This document shows, in pieces, positions 8,381-15,833 of a stretch of DNA of 22,260 bases (positions are counted from its first letter, which is position 1; each line of letters begins with the position of its first letter). The stretch is from CAWHMN01 sp051001135 (lineage in GTDB: Bacteria > Acidobacteriota > Terriglobia > Terriglobales > Acidobacteriaceae). The stretch lies in the NCBI GenBank assembly GCA_051001135.1, contig JBPCNO010000096.1, forward strand, positions 1 to 22,260, given 5' to 3'. The position numbers and the translations under genes were made by a program. The notes beneath the pieces were generated by a model that was not told the origin of the DNA, searched no databases, and worked only from the letters and a program-made list of their open reading frames with translations.

Positions 8381-9460
8381 ATGGCTACACTTGCGACTGC
8401 ACGACCCGTCGACCCGAATAAACTCAACGCATTTCTCGGCCAGGCCGTAAGTGACATGGGCGCGTCCCTGCACTCGGTGCTGATTTTGATCGGGGACAAA
8501 CTTGGCCTGTATCGCGCAATGCGCGATGGCGCACCCGTGAGCGCGAAAGAACTCAGCGAGCGCACCGGGACCGCGCAGCGCTACGTCCGCGAATGGCTGA
8601 ATGCCAATGCGGCGAGCAAGTACGTCGATTATGACGGCGCCTCCGATACATACTCCATGACCCCGGAACAGGCATTCGCGCTGGCCGAAGACGATACAGC
8701 CCTCGATCTGCCGGGCTTCTACTACATGCTCGCCTCCTGCATGAAGGACGAGGAGAAGCTGACGGAGATCTTCCGCACCGGCGAGGGCTTCGGCTGGCAT
8801 GAGCATGAGAAGGGTCTCTTCATGGGCTGCGAACGATTCTTCCGGCCCACCTATCTGGCGCATTTGCTGTCGGAGTGGATTCCGGCGCTCGATGGCGTGG
8901 AGGCAAAGCTGCACAGCGGAGCGCGTGTGGCCGACTTCGGTTGCGGCCATGGGTCGTCCACCATCCTGATGGCCAAGGCGTTTCCGAACTCCAAGTTTTT
9001 CGGCTTCGACTATCACCCCGAGTCGATCCGGCGCGCGCGGGAGATCGCGGAGGAGCAGCAACTCACGGATCGCGTTTCATTCGAGGTTGCACCGGCCGCG
9101 GCATTTCCCGGCACCGGGTATGACTTCGTTGGGTGCTTCGACTGCCTGCATGACATGGGAGATCCCGCGGGGGCCGCCCGCCATGTGTACGATGCGCTCG
9201 CGCCGCAGGGCACCTGGATGATCGTCGAGCCGATGGCCGGCGATAGTGTCGCTGCGAATCTCAATCCCGTGGGGCGGATCTTCTACTCGGCCTCGACCGT
9301 AATGTGCGTGCCTGCCTCGATGTCACAGGAGGTAGGGCTGGGACTGGGAGCGCAGGCGGGCGAAGAGCAACTGCGCCAGGTGGTCACGGCCGGAGGATTC
9401 ACCCGCGTCCGCCGCGCAGCGGAGACTCCGTTCAACATGGTGCTGGAGGCAAGGAAATAG
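8381..9460 (+). CDS. class I SAM-dependent methyltransferase with N-terminal winged helix
   Basis: A 359-residue protein. An N-terminal helical/winged-helix domain (about 12-95, with APVSAKELSERTGTAQRYVR at 51-70) is followed by a Rossmann-type methyltransferase domain. Motif I is VADFGCGHG at 183-191, with the acidic end of strand 2 at Asp210 (FFGFDYHPES) and a post-motif region DFVGCFDCLHDMGDP at 248-262. This architecture is that of small-molecule methyltransferases related to Mycobacterium tuberculosis Rv2258c. It transfers a methyl group from S-adenosylmethionine, but the substrate is unknown. The start at 8381 has a very strong AAAGGAGG eight bases upstream; the reading frame stays open further upstream but lacks a better site. 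It converges with the epimerase gene, with repeat copy B between. Confidence 0.9.
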   Translation: MATLATARPVDPNKLNAFLGQAVSDMGASLHSVLILIGDKLGLYRAMRDGAPVSAKELSERTGTAQRYVREWLNANAASKYVDYDGASDTYSMTPEQAFALAEDDTALDLPGFYYMLASCMKDEEKLTEIFRTGEGFGWHEHEKGLFMGCERFFRPTYLAHLLSEWIPALDGVEAKLHSGARVADFGCGHGSSTILMAKAFPNSKFFGFDYHPESIRRAREIAEEQQLTDRVSFEVAPAAAFPGTGYDFVGCFDCLHDMGDPAGAARHVYDALAPQGTWMIVEPMAGDSVAANLNPVGRIFYSASTVMCVPASMSQEVGLGLGAQAGEEQLRQVVTAGGFTRVRRAAETPFNMVLEARK

Positions 9461-9492
9461 GCGGGAGACATACTGGGGAACAACGACACCGT

Positions 9493-9712
9493 GGGTGCCC
9501 CATTCTTTGCGCGGCGTGGCGCTGCATGCTGATGCGAAGCTGGCGCGCAAAGGGTGGGTCATGCGCCAAGGGCGCATCCCGCTTCTTTCCGATGCGTGGA
9601 TTTCACATAGAAACGATCAAAGCTGTCTGCGCTTCCGCGCAGAGACCCACCCTTTGCGCTTTGCGGACGTGGAGGACGCTGGAGCCGCTAGGGCGCAAAG
9701 AATGGGGCACCC
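9493..9712. repeat. nested-palindrome intergenic repeat, copy B (220 bp)
   Basis: Outer arms are GGGTGCCCCATTCTTTGCGC (9493-9512) and its exact complement at 9693-9712. Inner arms are GCGCAAAGGGTGGGTC (9545-9560) and its exact complement at 9644-9659. Core hairpins are TGCGCC-AAG-GGCGCA (9562-9576) and CTGCGC-TTCC-GCGCAG (9627-9642). Spacing is symmetrical: 32 and 33 bases between outer and inner arms. It lies between the convergent methyltransferase and epimerase genes. Its right arm overlaps the epimerase coding end and encodes that protein's residues 308-313. Confidence 0.88.
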
Positions 9713-10632
9713 GCACTTGCGGTGCTCAACCATTCAAGCGGCCGCGGACGGAAGTTCAACTCGCGCTTGGCCTTTGCGTTCGACGCGCCGCGCAGGCGCG
9801 TCGCGTAATAGACTACCTCCGCTCCGGCGGAAGGTTGGCCGAGCACCCGCCAGACGCGTCGCGGCGCCGCCGCGCCGGCGTAGAGCGCAAATGCAGGCAG
9901 CCAGATGCGCTGCTCGGAAGTGTCGTCATCGACAATGTTGTACACGCCCGGCGCGCCATGGAGCGCAGCCACAGTCGCCGAAGCCGCATCTTCGATGTGA
10001 ACCCAGTTCGAGACCCCCCGGCCTCCGCCGATGATCGGTACCTTGCGCTGCCGGACCTGGTCGCCCATGTCGCCCTCCCGCGTATACCAGGTGCCGGGTC
10101 CATAGAAAAACCCGTAGCGCAGCGCGACCACTTGCAGTGGTGCATGGCTAAAGGCGGCGGCCTCCAGCTCTGCATACGTGCGTGCGCTCGCGGCGATTCC
10201 TGGAGAGGCATCGAAGGCGAACTGTACGCCTTCGTCTGCCAGACCCGTACCGGCCTCATACCAGAAGCCCGAAGACTCCAAGATGTAGCGGCGAACGCCC
10301 GCAGCCCCGGTGGCCGCCAACAGATTCGCGTTTCCGTTCAGCCGTACCTCGCGATCATGCGGTGCGGCCGCTTTCATTTCCTGCGGTGTGTATCGTTTGG
10401 GCAGAGCCGTCAGCTCGTTGATGACGGCATCCGGACGCACCTGCATCAGGGCGTCCTTCACGGCTTCAGCATCGAGCGCGTCCGCGAGGACCGATTCCGC
10501 ACCTGCTGCTGCGAGCGCTCGCGCAGCTTCGGGGGACCGCGCCAGGCCAATGACCGTTTCTCCCGCCGCCTTCAGTTGGCGCACCAAAGCCTGCCCGATG
10601 GCGCCGCTCGCGCCAGCCAGCAAGACTTTCAT
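9688..10632 (-). CDS. NAD(P)-dependent epimerase/dehydratase family protein, atypical active site
   Basis: A 314-residue short-chain dehydrogenase-like protein. The dinucleotide-binding motif GASGAIG is at 7-13 and the strand-5/6 signatures are ILESSGFWYE (117-126) and LRYGFFYGPGTWY (171-183). The canonical catalytic Tyr-x3-Lys is replaced by YAELE (Tyr153, Glu157 in place of Lys), so the usual chemistry may be altered; it may be a non-catalytic or atypical SDR. The ATG at 10632 has GGAG close upstream. The thiolase gene precedes it on the same strand by 27 bases, suggesting co-transcription. The last residues (GAPFFA, 308-313) come from the arm of repeat copy B, and the protein otherwise looks complete at about EWL (300-302), the usual end of the family. 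The substrate is unknown. Confidence 0.85.
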   Translation of the reverse strand: MKVLLAGASGAIGQALVRQLKAAGETVIGLARSPEAARALAAAGAESVLADALDAEAVKDALMQVRPDAVINELTALPKRYTPQEMKAAAPHDREVRLNGNANLLAATGAAGVRRYILESSGFWYEAGTGLADEGVQFAFDASPGIAASARTYAELEAAAFSHAPLQVVALRYGFFYGPGTWYTREGDMGDQVRQRKVPIIGGGRGVSNWVHIEDAASATVAALHGAPGVYNIVDDDTSEQRIWLPAFALYAGAAAPRRVWRVLGQPSAGAEVVYYATRLRGASNAKAKRELNFRPRPLEWLSTASAGAPFFAP

Positions 10633-10659
10633 GGAAGCTTCTCCTGTCTGCCGGAAGAT

Positions 10660-11847
10660 CTAACCACGTTCCACCGCCATGGCCACGGAGTTCCCACCAC
10701 CCAGGCACAGCGCCGCGATTCCCTTTTTTGCATCACGCTGTTGCATGGCGTAGATCAGCGTCGTGAGTACGCGCGCGCCGCTTCCGCCGATGGGATGGCC
10801 GATGGCGACAGCGCCGCCATGCACGTTCACGTTCTCATGGCCCAGCCCTAGCTCCTTCAAAACACCGATGGCCTGCACCGCGAAGGCCTCGTTCAGTTCG
10901 TAGAGATCGACCTCTTCCGGCTTCCACCCGGTCTTCTTCCAGATGCGCTGCACGCCGATCACCGGCGCGAGCATCACCCACTTGGGATCGACGCCGCTGG
11001 TCGCCTGTGCCCGAATGTGCACCATGGGTGTGAGTCCCAGCTCTTTGGCCTTGTTGGCAGACATCAGGACGAACGCGCCCGCGCCGTCGTTCACGCCCGG
11101 CGCGTTGCCGGCCGTCACGGTGCCGTCCTTCTTGAAGGCGGGCTTGAGCGCACGCAAGGCATCCATCGAGGCATCCTCGCGCACGCTCTCGTCGCGATCG
11201 AAGATGGTGGGCGTCCCACCCTTCTTCTTGGCCGGGATCTCCACCGGCAAAATTTCGTCTTTGAAATAGCCTGCCTGATGCGCGGCGGCCGCCTTCCGGT
11301 GCGAGTTCAGCGCGTAGGCGTCCTGCTCCTCGCGCGTGATGTGGTGCTTCTCCGCGACGTTCTCGCCCGTCATTCCCATGTGGTAGTCGTTGAAGACGTC
11401 CCACAGGCCATCGTGGATCATCGAGTCGACCACCGTGGCATCGCCCATGCGGAAGCCGTTGCGTCCCTGCGGCAGCAGATAGGGCGCATTGGACATCGAC
11501 TCCATACCGCCCGCTACAACGATCTCGGAGTTGCCCGTCTGGATGGCCTGCGCTGCCAACCCGACGGACTTCAGCCCGGAACCGCAGACCTTGTTGATGG
11601 TCATCGCGCTTACCTCCGGCGGCAGTCCGCCGTGGAGCGCCGCCTGACGCGCCGGGTTCTGGCCCAGGCCGGCGGAGACGACGTTGCCCATGATGCATTC
11701 GTCTACCTGCTCGGGCCGGATGTGCGCCCGCTTGACTGCCTCGCGCACCACCAGCGCGCCCAACTGCGTCGCGGTCATGCCCGCCAGCGATCCCTGAAAT
11801 TTTCCTACCGGCGTGCGTACCGCGGATACGATGACAACGTCTTCCAT
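10660..11847 (-). CDS. acetyl-CoA C-acetyltransferase (thiolase)
   Basis: Catalyses reversible condensation of two acetyl-CoA to acetoacetyl-CoA, or thiolysis in the reverse sense. The 395-residue length fits biosynthetic/degradative thiolase II. The acyl-carrying Cys88 lies in NKVCGSGLKSVGLAAQ, and the catalytic His351 and Cys381 lie in GGAVAIGHPIGGSGARVL and ALCLGGGN; NEAF is at 319-322. All catalytic residues are present. The start at 11847 (MEDVVIVSAVRTPVGKF) follows AAGGAGAGGG; an upstream in-frame extension to 11886 is less likely. It is followed by the epimerase after 27 bases. Physiological role (fatty-acid or polyester metabolism, isoprenoids) cannot be decided from these neighbours. 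Confidence 0.95.
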   Translation of the reverse strand: MEDVVIVSAVRTPVGKFQGSLAGMTATQLGALVVREAVKRAHIRPEQVDECIMGNVVSAGLGQNPARQAALHGGLPPEVSAMTINKVCGSGLKSVGLAAQAIQTGNSEIVVAGGMESMSNAPYLLPQGRNGFRMGDATVVDSMIHDGLWDVFNDYHMGMTGENVAEKHHITREEQDAYALNSHRKAAAAHQAGYFKDEILPVEIPAKKKGGTPTIFDRDESVREDASMDALRALKPAFKKDGTVTAGNAPGVNDGAGAFVLMSANKAKELGLTPMVHIRAQATSGVDPKWVMLAPVIGVQRIWKKTGWKPEEVDLYELNEAFAVQAIGVLKELGLGHENVNVHGGAVAIGHPIGGSGARVLTTLIYAMQQRDAKKGIAALCLGGGNSVAMAVERG

Positions 11848-11967
11848 CTGAGAACCCTCTCCTTCATTCTTACAGCCGGCGCCCATTGCGACCCACCGCC
11901 GATGCGCTACTCAGGCATCTGGGGCCAACGTGTGAAGATAGCAGGGAGAGGAAAGACGCGGCAACGC

Positions 11968-12726
11968 ATGCAGACTGAAAGCCCAGCCTCCACTTCGCCC
12001 GCGCCACCTTCGAGACTCATCGCTCCCTGGTGGCACACGCTGCTCATCGTCCTGCTGCTGCTGGGTACCTCGCTCGGCGGCGCGGTCACGGTAGGCCGCT
12101 CGGCACACACAGACCTGCACCACGCGCTGAGCTATTGCGTCACCATGCTGTGGGAGTGGGTGCTCGCGGCGCTGGTGTACTGGGGTCTGCGACTGCGACG
12201 CGTTCCGCTACGCTCCGTACTGGGCGCGCAAGAGACGGGCGCAGGCGCGTGGGTGAAAGATGCCGGGGTCGCGCTGCTCTTCTGGCTTATCTCGCTGATG
12301 GTGCTCGGGCTGTGCGCGCAACTGCTACGGCCCTTGCACGTGAATCCGGACAGCATTCGCAAAATCGTCTCGCACCTCGCGCCCACATCCGGGCTCGAGG
12401 TGGTGCTCTGGATCGCCATGAGCATCACGGCGGGCATGGTGGAGGAGTTCATCTTTCGCGGCTACCTGCAGCAGCAGTTCGGCGTGCTCACCCGCAATGC
12501 GTGGGCGGGGCTCATCTGCTCCGCACTCATGTTCGGCGTCGCTCACGGCTATGAAGGACTGCCGGGCATGCTGCTCATCACTGTGTACGGCGGGCTCTTC
12601 GGCGTGCTCGCCCGCATACGAGGCAACCTGCGCCCGGGCATGATGGCCCACGCATGGCATGATGCCGTCAGCGGACTCGCGCTCGCATACTTCACGCAGC
12701 ATCCTCCCCATTTCCCGCTTCACTGA
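11968..12726 (+). CDS. CPBP-family intramembrane metalloprotease (Abi/CAAX type)
   Basis: A 252-residue multipass membrane protein. Hydrophobic segments lie near 21-42, 57-75, 97-120, 143-157, 176-192 and 199-215. The family motifs are present in order: EEFIFRG (Glu159, Glu160, Arg164), FGVAHG (His193) and HAWHDAVSG (His228, Asp232), the residues of the glutamic-type/metal-dependent active site. Family members cut membrane-embedded substrates (for example prenylated proteins in eukaryotes) and some bacterial ones give bacteriocin self-immunity; the substrate here is unknown. The ATG at 11968 has only a distant AGAGGA. A GTG at 11932 in frame is an alternative start. It is divergent from the thiolase. 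Confidence 0.88.
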   Translation: MQTESPASTSPAPPSRLIAPWWHTLLIVLLLLGTSLGGAVTVGRSAHTDLHHALSYCVTMLWEWVLAALVYWGLRLRRVPLRSVLGAQETGAGAWVKDAGVALLFWLISLMVLGLCAQLLRPLHVNPDSIRKIVSHLAPTSGLEVVLWIAMSITAGMVEEFIFRGYLQQQFGVLTRNAWAGLICSALMFGVAHGYEGLPGMLLITVYGGLFGVLARIRGNLRPGMMAHAWHDAVSGLALAYFTQHPPHFPLH

Positions 12727-12803
12727 TAGGGCTTCGCGTCGCGGATGAGTGACGAGAGGTGCGCGACTGCAACGGAAGAAGCATAAGAAACGTGATTTTT
12801 TTC

Positions 12804-12832
12804 TTGACACTGTTTTTTGAGACTTCTATACA
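12804..12832 (+). promoter_or_regulatory. near-consensus sigma-70 promoter of the Lys-rich peptide gene
   Basis: A perfect -35 TTGACA (12804-12809), an ideal 17-base spacer and a -10 TATACA (12827-12832) are followed by an expected start near 12839. This is the best-matching promoter in the window. The region before it is T-rich. Confidence 0.85.
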
Positions 12833-12840
12833 TTCCGTAA

Positions 12841-12860
12841 CTGCAACGCAAGCGTTGCAG
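12841..12860 (+). promoter_or_regulatory. perfect inverted repeat at the mRNA 5' end
   Basis: CTGCAACGC and GCGTTGCAG (9 bp each, separated by AA) lie directly at the predicted transcription start. In RNA this folds into an eight-pair 5' hairpin with a CAAG loop, the type of structure that protects abundant mRNAs from 5' decay. In DNA it could be an operator. Both readings are inference. Confidence 0.6.
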
Positions 12861-12879
12861 ACAAGGGAGAATAGAAACC

Positions 12880-12954
12880 ATGGCAACCAAGAAGGCAGCA
12901 GCCAAGAAGCCGGCCACCAAGAAGGCGGCTAAGAAGGCAAGCAAGAAGAAGTAA
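12880..12954 (+). CDS. 24-residue Lys/Ala-rich histone-tail-like peptide
   Basis: A 24-codon gene beginning MATKKAAAKK and ending KKASKKK. Composition is 11 Lys and 8 Ala with two Thr, one Pro and one Ser, and no acidic or aromatic residue, giving a net charge near +11. KK pairs recur every five residues at 4-5, 9-10 and 14-15. The composition is that of histone H1 C-terminal tails and of bacterial H1-like proteins (Hc1, AlgP), but as a free-standing minimal peptide, so DNA or RNA binding is likely by composition only. GGGAGA stands nine bases before the ATG. A near-consensus promoter, a 5' hairpin and a strong terminator bracket it, so it is almost certainly a real monocistronic transcript. 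The exact function is unknown. Confidence 0.8.
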   Translation: MATKKAAAKKPATKKAAKKASKKK

Positions 12955-12976
12955 GCAGCAACATAACCAGCAACAT

Positions 12977-13015
12977 CTTCGGGGGACGCAGGCAAGCGTC
13001 CCCCGAAGTGTTTTT
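12977..13015 (+). terminator. strong intrinsic terminator of the Lys-rich peptide gene
   Basis: CTTCGGGGGACGC (12977-12989) pairs perfectly with GCGTCCCCCGAAG (12996-13008) over 13 bp around a six-base loop, followed by TGTTTTT (13009-13015). It isolates the peptide gene from rsmE. Confidence 0.92.
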
Positions 13016-13092
13016 GCGCTGCCACTCTCTTCGATCCCGCTCTCCCTCTTCCCGCCGTCACCTCCCAGCATCGCGAGCGATACAGTAAAGCC

Positions 13093-13848
13093 ATGAGCCG
13101 CCGCCGCTGGATCGCCAACACCTGGACCGCCACCACTGCTTCTCTTCAGGGCGAACAGGCCGATCATCTGCTGCGCGTGCTGCGCGGAGAGGTCGGCGCC
13201 ATGTATGACATCGTCGCCGAAGGGCGCGTGTGGCACGCGCGTATCGCGTCCGTCGAAGGCGGCGCCGTCCACTTCGATCTGCTCGCGGAGATCGAGGCTG
13301 CCGCCGCCCTGCCGATCACATTGATGCTCAGCATTTTCAAGTTTGACCGGATGGAGTGGGCCATCGAGAAAGCGATCGAGCTGGGCGTACGCGCGATCCA
13401 GCCCGTGATCACGCGGCGCACCGAGAAGCACCTGGCGCAGGCCGCCGCGAAGCGCGCCGAGCGCTGGCGGCGCATCGCATTGGAGGCGGCCAAGCAATCG
13501 CGTGCCGCCGGGGTCGCCGAGATCTACGACCCGCTTCCGCTCAGGGCCGCTCTCGATCGAGGAGTGGACGCCGGCTCAGACGCGGGCTTGCGGGATACGA
13601 GCATGCTGCGGATACTGCTGGACGAAACCGAGAACGAAGCCAGCCTGGCAAATGCACTGCGATCGCGGCCGAGGGGCGCGTCGGTAGGGATCGCCGTGGG
13701 GCCGGAGGGAGGATGGTCCGAGGAAGAACTGGTTCTCTTTCACGCAGGCGGCTGGCAGAGCGCCGGGCTCGGCCCACGCATTCTCCGTGCGGAGACAGCC
13801 GCCATCGCGGCCTTAGCCATCACCAGCGCTCTGCTGCTTGAAAGCTGA
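13093..13848 (+). CDS. rsmE: 16S rRNA (uracil-1498-N3)-methyltransferase RsmE
   Basis: SPOUT-class enzyme that methylates N3 of U1498 in 16S rRNA, close to the decoding site, using S-adenosylmethionine. The 251-residue length is typical. An N-terminal PUA-like RNA-binding domain (about 1-70, with HLLRVLRGEVG) precedes the trefoil-knot methyltransferase domain. Family motifs are EKAIELGV (92-99), ALEAAKQSRAAG (129-140), VGPEGGWSEEE (202-212) and LGPRILRAETA (226-236). The ATG at 13093 has only a weak upstream site (AGTAAAG). It stands alone between the terminator of the peptide gene and the convergent dnaJ, 86 bases away. Confidence 0.95.
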   Translation: MSRRRWIANTWTATTASLQGEQADHLLRVLRGEVGAMYDIVAEGRVWHARIASVEGGAVHFDLLAEIEAAAALPITLMLSIFKFDRMEWAIEKAIELGVRAIQPVITRRTEKHLAQAAAKRAERWRRIALEAAKQSRAAGVAEIYDPLPLRAALDRGVDAGSDAGLRDTSMLRILLDETENEASLANALRSRPRGASVGIAVGPEGGWSEEELVLFHAGGWQSAGLGPRILRAETAAIAALAITSALLLES

Positions 13849-13873
13849 ATGCGGCAGTGGGGCTCGGGCTCAG

Positions 13874-13910
13874 AAAAAAAGGGCCAGAAACTTCGCGGTG
13901 GAATCACCGC
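13874..13910 (-). terminator. weak candidate terminator of the hrcA-grpE-dnaJ operon
   Basis: Read on the minus strand past the dnaJ stop, GCGGTG-ATTC-CACCGC (13895-13910) forms a six-pair hairpin. A run of seven T (complement of 13874-13880) follows only after 14 bases, too far for a canonical intrinsic terminator, so this is tentative. Confidence 0.3.
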
Positions 13911-13934
13911 TGCCTCAAGCCCCGATCAGACGAT

Positions 13935-15068
13935 CTAGCTGAACAGCTCTTTCATCTTTTCGATCAGCGAACGCGAGGTGGCGCGGTTCTCGATCTCCAG
14001 CGTGTCGCCGAGTTGGCGGATGGCTTCGCGCTGCACCTTGGTCAGCTTCTTCGGCGTCTCCACCACCACCTGCACGATCAGGTCGCCGCGGCCATGCTCG
14101 TTCAGATAGGGAACGCCTTTGCCGCGCAGCCGGAATTCCTTACCGCTCTGCGTGCCTTCCGGCACTTTCAGCGAGGTCTCGCCTTCAAGGGTGGAGATCT
14201 TGATCTCAGCTCCGAGCGCCGCCTGCGGAAAGGAGACCATCACGGCGTAGTGCAGATCGTTGCCGTCGCGTTCGAAGAACTCGTGCCCCTTCACCGCCAG
14301 CACCACGTAGAGGTCGCCCGCCGGACCGCCATAGCGGCCGGCATCGCCCTCGCCCTGGTAGCGGATACGCGTGCCGTCTTCGACACCCGCCGGAATCTTC
14401 ACGCTGATGGTGTGCTCGTTTTCCGAGCGGCCATCGCCGCGACAGTTGGAGCACGGCTCGGTGACCACCTGCCCGGTGCCGCCGCATGCGGTGCAGGTGC
14501 GCGCAATGGAAAAAAATCCCTGCTGGAAGCGTACCTGTCCGCGACCGCCGCACTGAGCGCAGGTCGCCGGCCCGCGGCCCTTGGCGCTGCCGGAACCTTT
14601 GCAATCCAGACAAATCTCCATGCGCCGGATATTGACGCTGGTCTCTTTGCCGAAGATGGCTTCTTCAAAGTCGATGGTCAGGTCGTAGCGAATGTCCCGT
14701 CCACGCTGCGCACGCGACGCGCGGCCGCCGCGGCCCTGGCCTCCCATGTTGAACATCTCGCCGAAGAAATCGCCGAAGATGTCCCCCAGGTCGACGCCGC
14801 CGGGGAAGCCACCGTCGCCGTTGCCGGTGACGCCTGCGTGTCCGAAGCGGTCGTAGGCCGAACGCTTCTGCGGATCGGAGAGAACCTGATAGGCCTCGCT
14901 CGCCTGCTTGAACTTGTCTTCCGCCTCCGGATTGTCCGGATTCCGGTCGGGGTGATACTGCATCGCCAGACGGCGATAGGCCGTCTTCAATTCCTGGTCG
15001 CCACACTCACGGGTGACGCCAAGCACCTCGTAATAATCAATCTTGATCACTTTGGAAGTTGGACTCAT
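13935..15068 (-). CDS. dnaJ: chaperone protein DnaJ (Hsp40)
   Basis: Co-chaperone that delivers unfolded clients to DnaK and stimulates its ATPase. At 377 aa it is a full-length type I DnaJ. The J domain (about 11-77) carries HPD at 39-41. A Gly/Phe-rich linker (GDGGFPGGVDLGDIFGDFFG) covers about 84-110. Four zinc-finger repeats follow: CLDCKGSG (153-160), CAQCGGRG (170-177), CTACGGTG (192-199) and CSNCRGDG (206-213). The C-terminal substrate-binding domains and dimerisation tail complete it. Its ATG overlaps the TGA of grpE by four bases, indicating translational coupling. It is third in hrcA-grpE-dnaJ; dnaK is not in the window. Confidence 0.97.
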   Translation of the reverse strand: MSPTSKVIKIDYYEVLGVTRECGDQELKTAYRRLAMQYHPDRNPDNPEAEDKFKQASEAYQVLSDPQKRSAYDRFGHAGVTGNGDGGFPGGVDLGDIFGDFFGEMFNMGGQGRGGRASRAQRGRDIRYDLTIDFEEAIFGKETSVNIRRMEICLDCKGSGSAKGRGPATCAQCGGRGQVRFQQGFFSIARTCTACGGTGQVVTEPCSNCRGDGRSENEHTISVKIPAGVEDGTRIRYQGEGDAGRYGGPAGDLYVVLAVKGHEFFERDGNDLHYAVMVSFPQAALGAEIKISTLEGETSLKVPEGTQSGKEFRLRGKGVPYLNEHGRGDLIVQVVVETPKKLTKVQREAIRQLGDTLEIENRATSRSLIEKMKELFS

Positions 15069-15685
15069 GCTTCTTTCTGCTGTGGGTTAGTGGCGACACG
15101 CACCAGAGCGGGGCGTAGCAGCCGTTCCTTGATTCGATATCCCCGCCGTACCTCGTCAACAATCTGATGATCCGGGACGTCCGTGCGCTCCACGTTCTCC
15201 AGCGCCTCATGCACCCGCGGGTCGAACTGGGTACCGATGGTCTCCACGGGCACGACGTTGAGCGAGCGGAGCACCTCGTCCATCTGCTTCATAATGAGTT
15301 CGACGCCGGTCCGCAACTGCTCCGTCGAACCGCCCGAGTTCAGCGCGAGCTTGAAATTATCCAGCACCGGCAGAAACTGTTCGATGGCGCCCGCGGTCGC
15401 AAAGTCGCGGAAATCCGCCCGCTCCCGCGTCTCGCGCTTGCGCGCATTCTCAAACTCCGCCTGCAGCCGGGCTACGCGGTCTAGCAACGCATCGCGGTCC
15501 GCACGCAAGCGCTCGTTCTCTTCCCGCAGACCTAGTCCGGTTTCCGCCGGGGTGGCGGCGGGAGCCGCGGATGTCGCGTCTGCCCCCTCTACTCCGGTCG
15601 TCACCGCGGTCGCAGGGTCGGAGCTGGGGTCAGTCGCATTCTGCGACTCAATCATTTCGTCTGTTACACGTCCACCAGTTGCCAT
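15065..15685 (-). CDS. grpE: nucleotide exchange factor GrpE
   Basis: Exchanges ADP for ATP on DnaK. The 206-residue chain has a low-complexity Ala/Thr/Ser-rich N-terminus, a long coiled coil (LREENERLRADRDALLDRVA) and the conserved core NARKRETRERADFRDFATAG, with LPVLDNFKLAL next. The C-terminal beta domain includes GTQFDPRVHEAL and the final GYRIKERLLRPALVRVA. The start at 15685 follows an AGGA about ten bases upstream; in-frame ATG at 15721 and TTG at 15730 are alternatives. It overlaps dnaJ by four bases and follows hrcA after 148 bases, with a hairpin in the gap. Confidence 0.96.
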   Translation of the reverse strand: MATGGRVTDEMIESQNATDPSSDPATAVTTGVEGADATSAAPAATPAETGLGLREENERLRADRDALLDRVARLQAEFENARKRETRERADFRDFATAGAIEQFLPVLDNFKLALNSGGSTEQLRTGVELIMKQMDEVLRSLNVVPVETIGTQFDPRVHEALENVERTDVPDHQIVDEVRRGYRIKERLLRPALVRVATNPQQKEA

Positions 15686-15731
15686 AATTCTGTGTCCTGC
15701 TTCCTTTCGTCTCCGATTCATTTCGTTCAAC

Positions 15732-15747
15732 GCCCTGCCTACAGGGC
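15732..15747 (-). promoter_or_regulatory. hairpin in the hrcA-grpE intercistronic gap
   Basis: GCCCTG-TAGG-CAGGGC on the minus strand is a perfect six-pair stem with a four-base loop, 46 bases before the grpE start. It lacks a T run, so it may be a processing or stability element between hrcA and grpE. Its function is not established. Confidence 0.4.
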
Positions 15748-15833
15748 TGTCCTCAGCCTTCTCTTGCCAGTCAGGCTCTCAGTAGAGGTGGATGCTTGCG
15801 CGATCGCTTCCGGCTTCCCTCTTCCGCGCTACT

